The notes under the pieces: model-generated
What the model was told of the DNA's origin: nothing
Databases searched by the model: none
What the model saw: only the letters and a program-made list of their open reading frames with translations
Made by a program: the position numbers and the translations under genes
Origin: Peptococcaceae bacterium 1109
GTDB lineage: Bacteria > Bacillota > Limnochordia > Darwinibacteriales > Darwinibacteriaceae
NCBI GenBank assembly: GCA_001028815.1
Contig: LDJB01000002.1
Location: 310,001-374,000 of the forward strand
Reading direction: 5' to 3'
DNA length: 64,000 bases
In this document: positions 41,108 through 48,602 of the stretch, piece after piece
Position numbering within the stretch: the stretch's first letter is position 1
Layout of the letters: the number at the start of each line of letters is the position of its first letter

Positions 41108-41142
41108 AAAAACAGGCGAGGCAGAGAGCTGTCCTCGCCTGT
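41108..41142 (-). terminator. Intrinsic terminator after tuf
   Basis: Perfect 10-bp stem ACAGGCGAGG (41142-41133 region) with CCTCGCCTGT (41121-41112) on the minus strand, then TTTTCC. It lies 16 nt after the tuf stop. Confidence 0.9.
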
Positions 41143-41157
41143 GTAACTCACTTCTTC

Positions 41158-42360
41158 CTACTCTAAAATCTTGGTTACAACGCCAGCACCCACAGTGCGG
41201 CCGCCTTCACGAATAGCAAAGCGCAGGCCTTCCTCCATCGCGATTGGAGTGATAAGCGATACGCTGAGGCGGGTGTTGTCGCCAGGCATAACCATTTCGG
41301 TGCCCTCGGGGAGCTCCACGATACCGGTTACGTCAGTGGTCCGGAAGTAAAACTGAGGCCGGTAGCCTTGGAAGAATGGGGTGTGCCGGCCGCCTTCATC
41401 CTTGGTCAGGACGTATACTTCGCACTCAAACTTGGTGTGCGGAGTAATAGAACCGGGCTTGGCCAGAACTTGGCCCCGCTCAACTTCATCACGGGTAATA
41501 CCGCGGAGCAGAACACCAATGTTGTCACCAGCTTGAGCTTGGTCAAGGAGCTTGCGGAACATCTCTACGCCGGTAGCAACGGTCTTCCGGGACTCGTCTT
41601 GCAGGCCAACGATGGAAACTTCGTCGCCAACCTTGATTACGCCACGCTCTACACGGCCAGTTGCAACTGTACCGCGGCCGGTGATGGTGAAGACGTCCTC
41701 AACAGGCATGAGGAAAGGCTTGTCAACGTCCCGCTCTGGGGTTGGGATGTACTCATCAACTGCATCCATGAGCTTCTGCAGCTGAGCACATGCTTCCCCA
41801 GGAGCACCAGCCTGGAGTTCTTCCAGAGCCTTCAGGGCGCTGCCTGCAACTACGGGGATGTCGTCGCCAGGGAACTCGTACTCGCTGAGGAGTTCACGGA
41901 CTTCCATCTCAACCAGTTCCAGAAGCTCAGGATCGTCCACCATATCAGCTTTGTTCAGCCATACAACGATGGCAGGCACGCCAACCTGGCGGGCAAGGAG
42001 AATGTGTTCCCGAGTTTGAGGCATGGGGCCGTCAGCGGCGGAAACAACCAGAATTGCACCGTCCATTTGGGCGGCTCCGGTGATCATGTTTTTCACATAG
42101 TCAGCGTGGCCTGGGCAGTCTACGTGAGCGTAGTGCCGCTTCTCCGTTTCATACTCCACGTGGGACGTATTGATGGTAATGCCCCGCTCCCTCTCTTCAG
42201 GAGCATTGTCGATTTCCTCGAACTTCTTTACCTTGCTGGTGTCGCCATGGGCGAGCAGCATGGTAATCGCAGCAGTAGTTGTGGTCTTGCCGTGGTCAAC
42301 GTGACCAATGGTGCCCACGTTCACGTGCGGCTTAGTTCTTTCAAACTTTTGCTTTGCCAT
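41158..42360 (-). CDS. tuf: Elongation factor Tu, second copy
   Basis: 400 residues, nearly identical to the copy at 25369-26571 (differences at 171, 175 and the last residue). Same G motifs ([20 protein letters not shown]). ATG 42360 is preceded by GGAGGAAAA; the frame stays open 16 codons further. It lies downstream of a tRNA cluster and upstream of rpmG, like the tRNA-tufB locus of enterobacteria, and has its own terminator. Confidence 0.99.
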   Translation of the reverse strand: MAKQKFERTKPHVNVGTIGHVDHGKTTTTAAITMLLAHGDTSKVKKFEEIDNAPEERERGITINTSHVEYETEKRHYAHVDCPGHADYVKNMITGAAQMDGAILVVSAADGPMPQTREHILLARQVGVPAIVVWLNKADMVDDPELLELVEMEVRELLSEYEFPGDDIPVVAGSALKALEELQAGAPGEACAQLQKLMDAVDEYIPTPERDVDKPFLMPVEDVFTITGRGTVATGRVERGVIKVGDEVSIVGLQDESRKTVATGVEMFRKLLDQAQAGDNIGVLLRGITRDEVERGQVLAKPGSITPHTKFECEVYVLTKDEGGRHTPFFQGYRPQFYFRTTDVTGIVELPEGTEMVMPGDNTRLSVSLITPIAMEEGLRFAIREGGRTVGAGVVTKILE

Positions 42361-42436
42361 TTTTCCTCCACTCCTCCCTAATGAACGGGTTATCTGATCG
42401 ATATACAATTCTCTCCACGACTAGAAAGTCCTGCTT

Positions 42437-42643
42437 TTACAGAACTGCATAATACAGTGGGAGAAATGAACCAACCATGAACCAGGTGAGGTCGAAGGAG
42501 GCACTTTCCTCAAGCCGTTCCGACCACAACCCCCCGAGAAGTACGGCAGTGGGCCAGCTGAGCCACACCGGGAGCACCAAGAGGTGCACCGCCGTTATTA
42601 AGCTTCCCAGGATCAAACTGATTAAACCATTCCGCACTCCCAT
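42437..42643 (-). CDS. Small membrane protein, unknown function
   Basis: 68 residues, ATG with GGGGGG 6 nt upstream and a plausible promoter. Three hydrophobic stretches (about residues 4-18, 21-39 and 53-67) interrupted by SERLEESASFD suggest two or three membrane helices. I do not recognise a family. It lies between the tRNA cluster terminator and tuf, 76 nt before tuf with no terminator, so it may share a transcript with tuf. Confidence 0.6.
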   Translation of the reverse strand: MGVRNGLISLILGSLITAVHLLVLPVWLSWPTAVLLGGLWSERLEESASFDLTWFMVGSFLPLYYAVL

Positions 42644-42669
42644 AAGCGGCCCCCCTTTGCAGGTACTTC

Positions 42670-42698
42670 ATCTTATGGGAACGGGAATCTTGAGGCAA
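42670..42698 (-). promoter_or_regulatory. Possible promoter for the small membrane ORF and tuf
   Basis: Minus strand TTGCCT (42698-42693), 17-bp spacer, TAAGAT (42675-42670), right after the tRNA terminator. No better promoter was seen closer to tuf. Confidence 0.5.
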
Positions 42699-42699
42699 C

Positions 42700-42725
42700 A
42701 AAAAACCATCAGCAGAAACTGACGG
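42700..42725 (-). terminator. Intrinsic terminator after the tRNA cluster
   Basis: Minus strand CCGTCAG (42725-42719) pairs with CTGATGG (42712-42706), 7 bp with one G-U, followed by TTTTTTG. It starts 15 nt after the fMet tRNA CCA end. Confidence 0.85.
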
Positions 42726-42739
42726 TCTTGATTTGCAAT

Positions 42740-42816
<77 letters not shown>

Positions 42817-42827
42817 ATGTTTATAAA

Positions 42828-42915
42828 TGGTGGAGGGGACAGGATTCGAACCTGTGAAGGCGTCAGCCAACAGATTTACAGTCTGCCCCCTTTGGCCAGC
42901 TTGGGTACCCCTCCA
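42828..42915 (-). tRNA. tRNA-Tyr (anticodon GTA)
   Basis: 88 nt including encoded CCA. Acceptor TGGAGGG/CCCTCCA, anticodon loop CTGTAAA, long variable arm typical of bacterial tRNA-Tyr, T-loop GGTTCGAATCC. Confidence 0.96.
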
Positions 42916-42931
42916 CGATATTACTTCCTAC

Positions 42932-43007
42932 TGGAGCCGGTGGAGGAACTCGAATCCACAACCTCTCGATTACAAGTCGAGTGCTCTACCAATTGAGCTA
43001 CACCGGC
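42932..43007 (-). tRNA. tRNA-Thr (anticodon TGT)
   Basis: 76 nt including encoded CCA. Acceptor GCCGGTG with CACCGGC, D-arm AGCTCAATTGGTAGAGC, anticodon loop CTTGTAA, T-loop ATTCGAGT. First of three tandem tRNA genes. Confidence 0.96.
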
Positions 43008-43022
43008 TTAGCGACATTTTAG

Positions 43023-43051
43023 AGTATAGCAGGCTCCGCCGAAATTGTCAA
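43023..43051 (-). promoter_or_regulatory. Sigma-A promoter of the tRNA cluster
   Basis: Minus strand TTGACA (43051-43046), 17-bp spacer, TATACT (43028-43023). Predicted start about 8 nt before the tRNA-Thr 5-prime end. Confidence 0.9.
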
Positions 43052-43074
43052 CTCCCAACCGGCGGTTTTTTATT
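43036..43074 (+). terminator. Plus-strand terminator-like hairpin over the tRNA promoter
   Basis: On the plus strand CCGCCG (43036-43041) and CGGCGG (43060-43065) form a 6-bp stem with an 18-nt loop, followed by TTTTTTATT. No plus-strand gene ends here; it would stop antisense transcripts entering sigH. May be chance. Confidence 0.35.
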
Positions 43075-43723
43075 CCACCGTTTCCCGCTTCTCTAGATAA
43101 CGCTCCAGCTTGCGTTTGACACGCTGCAAGGCGTTGTCAATAGACTTCACGTGACGGTTGAGGTCATCAGCGATCTCCTGATAGCTCTTCCCTTCCAGGT
43201 AGTACATGAGGACCTTCCATTCTAGATCACTTAAGAACTCACCCATCTTGCTTTCAATGTCCACGAACTCTTCCCTGCTGATAACCAGTTCCTCTGGATC
43301 GGTTACTCGAGAGCCAGAGATGACATCAAGGAGCGTCCTGTCTGATTCTTCATCATAGATTGGCTTGTTCAGGGATACATAGGAGTTGAGGGGAATGTGC
43401 TTCTGCCGAGTGGCGGTCTTAATCGCTGTAATGATCTGCCTGGTGATACACAGCTCCGCGAAGGCCCGAAACGAGGCTAGTTTGTCAGCGCGGAAGTCGC
43501 GGATGGCCTTGTAAAGGCCAATCATGCCCTCTTGGATGATATCTTCCCTATCGGCCCCAATCAAGAAGTATGACCGGGCCTTAGCACGGACGAAATTCTT
43601 ATACTTATTGATCAAGAACTCGAGGGCGACTGTGTCGTTCTCCCGGGCCAGTTCAACGATATCTTCGTCGCTCAGACTCTCATACACTTCATAGTACCTC
43701 TTCGGAGCATTTACACCCACCAA
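43070..43723 (-). CDS. sigH: RNA polymerase sigma-H (sporulation, Spo0H)
   Basis: 217 residues. Sigma-70 region 2 with ALEFLINKYKNFVRAKARSYFLIGADREDIIQEGMIGLYKAIRDF (in parts), FRAFAELCITRQIITAIKTATRQKH, and region 4 with LSDLEWKVLMYYLEGKSYQEIADDL and the HVKSIDNALQRVKRKL helix-turn-helix. These match SigH of Bacillus, which directs early sporulation and post-exponential genes. TTG start 6 nt after GGAGG (a GTG follows). Position between rlmB and rpmG is the usual one. Own promoter. Confidence 0.95.
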   Translation of the reverse strand: MVGVNAPKRYYEVYESLSDEDIVELARENDTVALEFLINKYKNFVRAKARSYFLIGADREDIIQEGMIGLYKAIRDFRADKLASFRAFAELCITRQIITAIKTATRQKHIPLNSYVSLNKPIYDEESDRTLLDVISGSRVTDPEELVISREEFVDIESKMGEFLSDLEWKVLMYYLEGKSYQEIADDLNRHVKSIDNALQRVKRKLERYLEKRETVE

Positions 43724-43782
43724 GTATCCCCTCCAGCGCAGTTCTGGGAAGCCCGAACAGAACGAGTTTGTCCAAAATTCAT
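43711..43782 (-). other. Possible leaderless upstream ORF at sigH
   Basis: ATG at 43782 is exactly 7 nt after the sigH -10 box, so the transcript may begin at this ATG. The frame encodes 23 residues (ending TWWV) and stops 13 nt inside sigH in another frame. No ribosome site is possible if the start prediction is right. Speculative. Confidence 0.2.
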
Positions 43783-43788
43783 GGCTCT

Positions 43789-43818
43789 ATTATACACCAA
43801 CTGTAAAGAGGGGGTCAA
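43789..43818 (-). promoter_or_regulatory. Sigma-A promoter of sigH
   Basis: Minus strand TTGACC (43818-43813), 18-bp spacer, TATAAT (43794-43789), directly after the rlmB stop. Confidence 0.83.
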
Positions 43819-43823
43819 GCAAG

Positions 43824-44576
43824 CTAGTGGCCACGATGGCTTTGGGTGCGCTGCCGCACTACCTCAAACATGAGCAAGGCGCCTGCCACACCTGCATTCA
43901 GGGAGTTGATCTGCCCCAGCATGGGGATGCGGGCCAGGAAGTCGCACTTCTCCTTCACTAAGCGGCTAAGGCCTTCTCCTTCCCCGCCCACCACCAATGC
44001 AATTGGGCCTGTGAGGTCTTGCTCATAGCAGAGCTCCCCGTCCATATCCGCTCCGACAATCCAGTAACCGGCCTCCTTCAGATCATCGATGGCCCGGGGA
44101 ATATTTACCACCCGAGCAACAGGCACATAGCTGAGGGCACCCGCGGAAACCTTTGCCACTACTGGTGTTACCCCTACCGCACGCCGCTTAGGGATGATTA
44201 CCCCCCCTACTTTAGCCGCTTCTGCGCTGCGCAAGAGGGAGCCTAAGTTGTGGGGATCCTGCAGCCCGTCCAATACCAGGAGAAAGGGGGGCCATGCTGG
44301 GTCTTGAGGCTTGGATATAAGTTCCTCTAGCTCTGCGTATTCAACAGCCGCAATCTGGGCCGCGACTCCCTGGTGCCTGCCAGTGGCGCTAATCTTGTCC
44401 AGGTAGCGGCGATCCACCTCTTGAATGATGATACCCTTCTCCTTGGCTAGTGCGACAATGCGCTGCATCTGCCGGTCTCTGCTATCCTTCACTACCAGCA
44501 GTTTGTTAACGGCTTGGCCTGCTTTGAGAAACTCCAAGACAGGCTGGCGACCTTCAATCCAGTCGTATTCTGCCAT
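43824..44576 (-). CDS. rlmB: 23S rRNA 2-O-methyltransferase, TrmH/RlmB family
   Basis: 250 residues of the SpoU (SPOUT) class: small N-terminal RNA-binding domain, then motif 1 LDGLQDPHNLGSLLRSAEA, motif 2 VVGGEGEGLS and motif 3 IPMLGQINSLNAGVAGALL forming the knotted AdoMet site. Members methylate G2251 of 23S rRNA. I start at ATG 44576, 6 nt after GAGGG; the ATG at 44582 abuts that site. The start overlaps mrnC by 23 nt. Confidence 0.93.
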   Translation of the reverse strand: MAEYDWIEGRQPVLEFLKAGQAVNKLLVVKDSRDRQMQRIVALAKEKGIIIQEVDRRYLDKISATGRHQGVAAQIAAVEYAELEELISKPQDPAWPPFLLVLDGLQDPHNLGSLLRSAEAAKVGGVIIPKRRAVGVTPVVAKVSAGALSYVPVARVVNIPRAIDDLKEAGYWIVGADMDGELCYEQDLTGPIALVVGGEGEGLSRLVKEKCDFLARIPMLGQINSLNAGVAGALLMFEVVRQRTQSHRGH

Positions 44577-44967
44577 CTTCATCCCTCAGATCTACATGTA
44601 AATGGGAAAGAAGTTCCAACAGGCGCTCTTCCTGGCGGGAGAGATACAGGTATCCAAGGAGCGCCTCGAACCCCGTACTGTACTTGTAATCTGCTACCGC
44701 CGCACTCCGGGGCGGAGTGGAGCGGGCATTGCGCCCCCGCCGCACAATTACCTTCTCTTCCTCAGTAAGGAGCGGCTCCCACTGGTGGACTATTTCCGCT
44801 TGCGATTTGGCCTGCACGTAGTGGACCGCAGCCTTGTGCAGTTCGTGGATGCGGCCTCGCTGCGCGGCCAGCTGGGTTCGGATGTAAAGCTCGAACACAG
44901 CATCCCCCACATACGCCAAAACCAATGGGGAAAGCTGTTTCGGATCGCCCTCAAAGCTCTGCATCAC
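44554..44967 (-). CDS. mrnC: Mini-ribonuclease III
   Basis: 137 residues: an RNase III catalytic domain without the dsRNA-binding domain. AYVGDAVFELYIR holds the catalytic Asp; TGFEALLGYLYLS is the second signature with Glu. It matures 23S rRNA in Bacillus. Start chosen at GTG 44967 (8 nt after GAAGG); GTG 44976 and ATG 44964 are alternatives. The gene overlaps the end of cysS, as is common in Bacillota. Confidence 0.95.
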   Translation of the reverse strand: MMQSFEGDPKQLSPLVLAYVGDAVFELYIRTQLAAQRGRIHELHKAAVHYVQAKSQAEIVHQWEPLLTEEEKVIVRRGRNARSTPPRSAAVADYKYSTGFEALLGYLYLSRQEERLLELLSHLHVDLRDEDGRIRLD

Positions 44968-46411
44968 TGGAAACACCTTCTATCTTCCACCGAGGCCCCC
45001 GCGGGGTATCTTCCACCGTTACGCCCATCTCTTGCAGGCGGTCCCGGATCTTGTCGGCCAGTGCGAAATTCTTACTTGCCCTAAGCTCTTGGCGGATCTC
45101 CAACATCAAGCCCATGAGCGGCTCAACAAGGCTCGATTCGCCGCTGGCAGCCTTCCCTTGGACGATCCCTAAGATATCTCTGGCGTACTTCTGGAAAACG
45201 GCCTCCGCCTTCTCAAGCACGATTTGGCTGGGCTGGATATCCTGGTTGCTGTAGGCATTTACCTCCCGCACCAAGTCAAACAAAAGGCCTAGGGCTTGCG
45301 CAGTGTTGAAGTCATCAGCTAGCGCCTGGACAATGCCTTCCTGGATTTCCCCGATTCGGGCCAGGGCTTTCTCATCTTCTGCAGAAACATCCCTGCGCAA
45401 ATCAGGGCTGCGCAGCAGGGCCTCAAGGTTAGTTACAGCCTGGTTCAGCCGTTTCCAGCCCCGGCTCATCTCCTCTAGCTTACCCTCATAGTATTCCAGC
45501 TCTGAGCGGTAGTGGGTAGAGAGGATGTAGTACCTGAGAAGTTCTTTAGGGTAGCGCTTGGCCAGATCTTGGACAGTGACAAAGTTCCCCAGGGATTTGG
45601 ACATCTTCTCGTCCTGGAAGTTGAGCATGCCGTTGTGCACCCAGAACCGGGCTAATTGCTCGCCAGTAGCTGCCTCGGATTGGGCGATCTCGTTCTCGTG
45701 ATGTGGGAAAATGAGATCGCTGCCGCCTCCGTGGAAATCAAAGGCGCAGCCTAAATACTTGTGGGACATGGCAGAGCACTCAATGTGCCACCCAGGCCGC
45801 CCAGGTCCCCAAGGGCTGTCCCACGCGGGTTCTCCACGCTTGGCCGCCTTCCACAAGGCAAAGTCGGCCGCATCGCGCTTAGCAGGATCTACCTCAAAAC
45901 GGGTCCCTTCCAATAGCTCATCCCGCTTCTGATTGCTTAGTTTGCCGTATCCAGGAAAGGACGATACGTCAAAAAATACGCTCCCGTTCGCGGCATAAGC
46001 GTACCCCTTAGCTACCAGCTCTTCCACCAAAGCGATAATCTCCGGAATATGCTGGCTTACCCTGGGATAGACATCTGCCCGCTCCACGCCTAGTGCGTCC
46101 ATACTGGCTAAATACTCGTCAATGAACTCCTGCGCGAGCTCCAATGGAGCCACGCCCTGTTCATTTGCGCGGGCGATGATTTTATCATCAATATCTGTGA
46201 AGTTCTGCACGTGATAGGTCTCGTAGCCTTGACTGCGCAGGAACTTCTTCACCACATCCCAGATCACGTTAGGCCGGGCATGGCCAAGATGGGTGTGGGA
46301 ATAGGGTGTGACGCCGCACACGTAGATCCCAATGCGGTTCCCATCCCTTGGGACAAACTCCTCTTTCTGCCTGGTCATGGTATTGTAGACTTTAATCGCG
46401 GCTCGCTCCAT
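44951..46411 (-). CDS. cysS: Cysteinyl-tRNA synthetase
   Basis: 486 residues. Class I enzyme: zinc Cys in YVCGVTPYSHTHLGHARP (HIGH variant HLGH), further zinc ligands at ECSAMS and FPHHENE, and KMSKS in DEKMSKSLGN. It charges tRNA-Cys. I start at ATG 46411, 6 nt after GGGGGG; the frame is open to 46456. It overlaps cysE by 20 nt and shares the cysteine T-box. Confidence 0.97.
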   Translation of the reverse strand: MERAAIKVYNTMTRQKEEFVPRDGNRIGIYVCGVTPYSHTHLGHARPNVIWDVVKKFLRSQGYETYHVQNFTDIDDKIIARANEQGVAPLELAQEFIDEYLASMDALGVERADVYPRVSQHIPEIIALVEELVAKGYAYAANGSVFFDVSSFPGYGKLSNQKRDELLEGTRFEVDPAKRDAADFALWKAAKRGEPAWDSPWGPGRPGWHIECSAMSHKYLGCAFDFHGGGSDLIFPHHENEIAQSEAATGEQLARFWVHNGMLNFQDEKMSKSLGNFVTVQDLAKRYPKELLRYYILSTHYRSELEYYEGKLEEMSRGWKRLNQAVTNLEALLRSPDLRRDVSAEDEKALARIGEIQEGIVQALADDFNTAQALGLLFDLVREVNAYSNQDIQPSQIVLEKAEAVFQKYARDILGIVQGKAASGESSLVEPLMGLMLEIRQELRASKNFALADKIRDRLQEMGVTVEDTPRGPRWKIEGVSSDAEL

Positions 46412-47075
46412 GCTCAGCCCCCCAAACAGCCTGTTTTTCTCTTTCAAGGCGCTCAATGCGCTCCTCTAGTTTAGCAATCTGCTCCCTAAACTCCCCAATA
46501 CATTTGCCAATGGGATCGGGCAGCTGATCATGGCAGAGGGGATCAACCCTTTGCCCATTAAGGCGCACCACCCGGGCAGGCACCCCGACGGCAGTGGAGT
46601 TAGGCGGAATCTCCTGCAGGACCACTGCACCAGCGCCGATCCGGGAGTTTGCGCCCACCGTAAAGGAACCGAGGACCATAGCCCCTGCGGCCAGCACCAC
46701 GTTTTCCTCAATGGTGGGGTGGCGCTTACCCTTCTCTTTGCCCGTGCCCCCTAAGACCACCCCTTGATACAAGGTGACGTTATCCTTCACAACGGCAGTC
46801 TCACCGATGACTACGCCTGCGCCGTGATCTATAAAGACCCCTGCGCCAATCTGCGCGCCAGGGTGAATCTCCACCCCTGTGAAAAACCGGGCAATCTGAC
46901 TGATGAGCCGGGCCAAGACGTAGAACTTGTGTTTATAGAGAAAGTGGGCTACACGGTGAGCTTGGATGGCATGGAAGCCGGGATAAGCAAACAGAATCTC
47001 CCAACTGCTCTTCAGGGCCGGATCCCGTTCCCTAATGGCTTGAATATCACGCTTCAGCCGCTCCCAAACGGTCAT
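46392..47075 (-). CDS. cysE: Serine O-acetyltransferase
   Basis: 227 residues. N-terminal helical domain (SSWEILFAYPGFHAIQAHRVAHFL, in parts) and a left-handed beta-helix of hexapeptide repeats with HPGAQIG, GVFIDHGAGVVIGETAVV and VLGGTGK. It makes O-acetylserine for cysteine synthesis. ATG 47075 follows AGGAGG. The C-terminus carries about 35 mostly charged residues (coiled-coil-like LEERIERLERE). Under T-box control. Confidence 0.97.
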   Translation of the reverse strand: MTVWERLKRDIQAIRERDPALKSSWEILFAYPGFHAIQAHRVAHFLYKHKFYVLARLISQIARFFTGVEIHPGAQIGAGVFIDHGAGVVIGETAVVKDNVTLYQGVVLGGTGKEKGKRHPTIEENVVLAAGAMVLGSFTVGANSRIGAGAVVLQEIPPNSTAVGVPARVVRLNGQRVDPLCHDQLPDPIGKCIGEFREQIAKLEERIERLEREKQAVWGAEHGASRD

Positions 47076-47094
47076 AGCTAACCTCCTATTGATC

Positions 47095-47362
47095 ATCAAA
47101 CACGGCCCACATCTCAGACAGAGACGAGGGCCGCGGTTCCACTCTGCTTCCTGCCCGGCGCCACAAAGCCCGGGACAAGCACTTTTGCGCACGCTAACGG
47201 GTGCTCCCGTCCAAACCTACCCCACGAGGAGTGGATCGGATTGGAGGATCAAGGGTGCACTTCAGCTGCTTTCTACCTAGGATGGTCACAGCCAAGCCAT
47301 CCACTCTCTGCAAGGCGAACGACAGCCTACTCTCCCTCTCATTTCCATATCTATTGAGATGT
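47095..47362 (-). promoter_or_regulatory. T-box riboswitch, cysteine-specific
   Basis: The 318-nt region before cysE holds a T-box. The conserved T-box element reads AGAGTGGAACCGCG (TGGAACC at 47141-47135). A terminator stem follows: CGCGGCCC (47135-47128) with GGGCCGTG (47108-47101), then TGTTTG, a weak U run. The likely specifier is TGC at 47259-47257 in GAAGTGCACC, fitting cysteine, in agreement with cysE-cysS downstream. Uncharged tRNA-Cys should allow readthrough. Confidence 0.85.
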
Positions 47363-47368
47363 AATCTT

Positions 47369-47397
47369 ATTATACGCAAAGGGTGATCCTCCGTCAA
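47369..47397 (-). promoter_or_regulatory. Sigma-A promoter of the cysE T-box operon
   Basis: Minus strand TTGACG (47397-47392), 17-bp spacer, TATAAT (47374-47369). The -35 overlaps the stop codon of ispDF. Confidence 0.88.
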
Positions 47398-48536
47398 ACC
47401 TTAATTAGGGAAACGACGGCATGGGCAGCAATCCCCTCACCCCGGCCAGTGAATCCTAGGCCTTCGGTGGTGGTGAACTTTAGCCCCACCCGGCTTTCAG
47501 GAAGGCCCAGCACCTTTCCGAGGCCCCTCCGCATTTTGTCTTTCCAGGGGCTGAGTTTAGGTTTTTGGGCAACGATCGTAAGGTCCACATTCCAAGGCCT
47601 AAGCCCGTGTTCGTTCAGGAGCTGTACCACTTCCCCCAAGAGCACCATGCTGTCCGCACCAGCGTACTTCGGATCGGTATCGGGGAACAAGTCGCCGATA
47701 TCACCCAAACCGGCTGCGCCCAAGAGGGCGTCGCTTACCGCATGGGCCGCGACATCTGCATCGGAATGGCCCAAAAGCCCCAGTTCATATGGGATCTCTA
47801 CTCCAGCCAATACCAGCCGCCGTCCAGTAACCATCCGATGCACATCAAAGCCGTATCCAATAAGTGGCGCCGCCACTTTTCCTCCCCCTCGCCCTAAGTC
47901 TGCTGCGGTTGTGATCTTAATGTTGCTGTAGTCCCCTGAGACCACTACCACTCTGCCCCCGAAGCGCTCCACGAGAGCGCAGTCATCAGTGACGATGACC
48001 CCCTCCGCGGCAGCCGACTGATGTGCAGAAACCAGCAATTCCCGCAGAAACGCTTGAGGCGTCTGCACTGCCCAGAGCTTGTCCCGGGGGAGGGTCTTTT
48101 GGACAAGGTCTCCTTCCACCACCTTAATCGTATCTGTAACAGGCACTGCTACAGTGGCCGCACTGTGTTCTTTGCACGCGGCAAGCACGTTTTCGATCAT
48201 CTCTTGCGTTACAAAGGGTCGGGCTGCATCGTGGACCAGGACCCACTCAATGTCAGGCCCCAATGCCTGCAGGCCTAGGTAGACACTCTCTTGCCGCTCC
48301 CTTCCGCCCTCTACCACAGAGACTTTCTTGCCCCATTCCTGGGCCAAGCCTTCCACCGCGGCCATATCTTCCCTCCGGGCGACAATCACGATCTGTGCCA
48401 CGAAGGGGCACTGGGCAAAGGTGCTAAGGCTGTAAGCCAAAATGGGCGTGCCCTCCAGCGGTAGGAGGATCTTATTCGTCCCTCCGCCCATGCGCTGGGA
48501 TGAGCCTGCCGCCGCCAATACTACCCCCACTCCCAT
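47394..48536 (-). CDS. ispDF: Bifunctional IspD-IspF (MEP isoprenoid pathway)
   Basis: 380-residue fusion. The N-terminal part (about 1-225) is the CDP-ME synthase IspD: GVVLAAAGSSQRMG, TNKILLPLEG, VHDAARPFV, TDDCALVE. The C-terminal part (about 226-380) is the cyclodiphosphate synthase IspF: GYGFDVHR and LGHSDADV supply zinc ligands, ending FTTTEGLGFTGRGEGIAAHA. Steps 3 and 5 of the MEP pathway; the intervening kinase IspE is not here. I start at ATG 48536, 7 nt after GGGGAGG. A terminator lies just 26 nt upstream. Confidence 0.97.
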   Translation of the reverse strand: MGVGVVLAAAGSSQRMGGGTNKILLPLEGTPILAYSLSTFAQCPFVAQIVIVARREDMAAVEGLAQEWGKKVSVVEGGRERQESVYLGLQALGPDIEWVLVHDAARPFVTQEMIENVLAACKEHSAATVAVPVTDTIKVVEGDLVQKTLPRDKLWAVQTPQAFLRELLVSAHQSAAAEGVIVTDDCALVERFGGRVVVVSGDYSNIKITTAADLGRGGGKVAAPLIGYGFDVHRMVTGRRLVLAGVEIPYELGLLGHSDADVAAHAVSDALLGAAGLGDIGDLFPDTDPKYAGADSMVLLGEVVQLLNEHGLRPWNVDLTIVAQKPKLSPWKDKMRRGLGKVLGLPESRVGLKFTTTEGLGFTGRGEGIAAHAVVSLIKV

Positions 48537-48561
48537 GGAACAACCTCCCCATAATTCCCAC

Positions 48562-48587
48562 AAAAAGAGCCCGGAACCCGGGCTCTT
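48562..48587 (-). terminator. Intrinsic terminator between PIN/TRAM gene and ispDF
   Basis: Perfect 10-bp stem AAGAGCCCGG with CCGGGCTCTT (3-nt loop) followed by TTTG on the minus strand (T run continuous with the stem, TTTTT). Only 26 nt before the ispDF start. Confidence 0.82.
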
Positions 48588-48602
48588 ACTCTCAGTATTT
48601 GG

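Noticed and set aside
41368-42381. Long plus-strand ORF (337 codons), also seen opposite the other tuf copy (25291-26061)
   Set aside because: Antisense shadow of the highly biased tuf codons; both copies show it because the genes are near identical. No ribosome site or family similarity.
47194-47397. 67-codon minus-strand ORF upstream of cysE
   Set aside because: Lies entirely in the T-box leader and begins within the promoter; no ribosome site.
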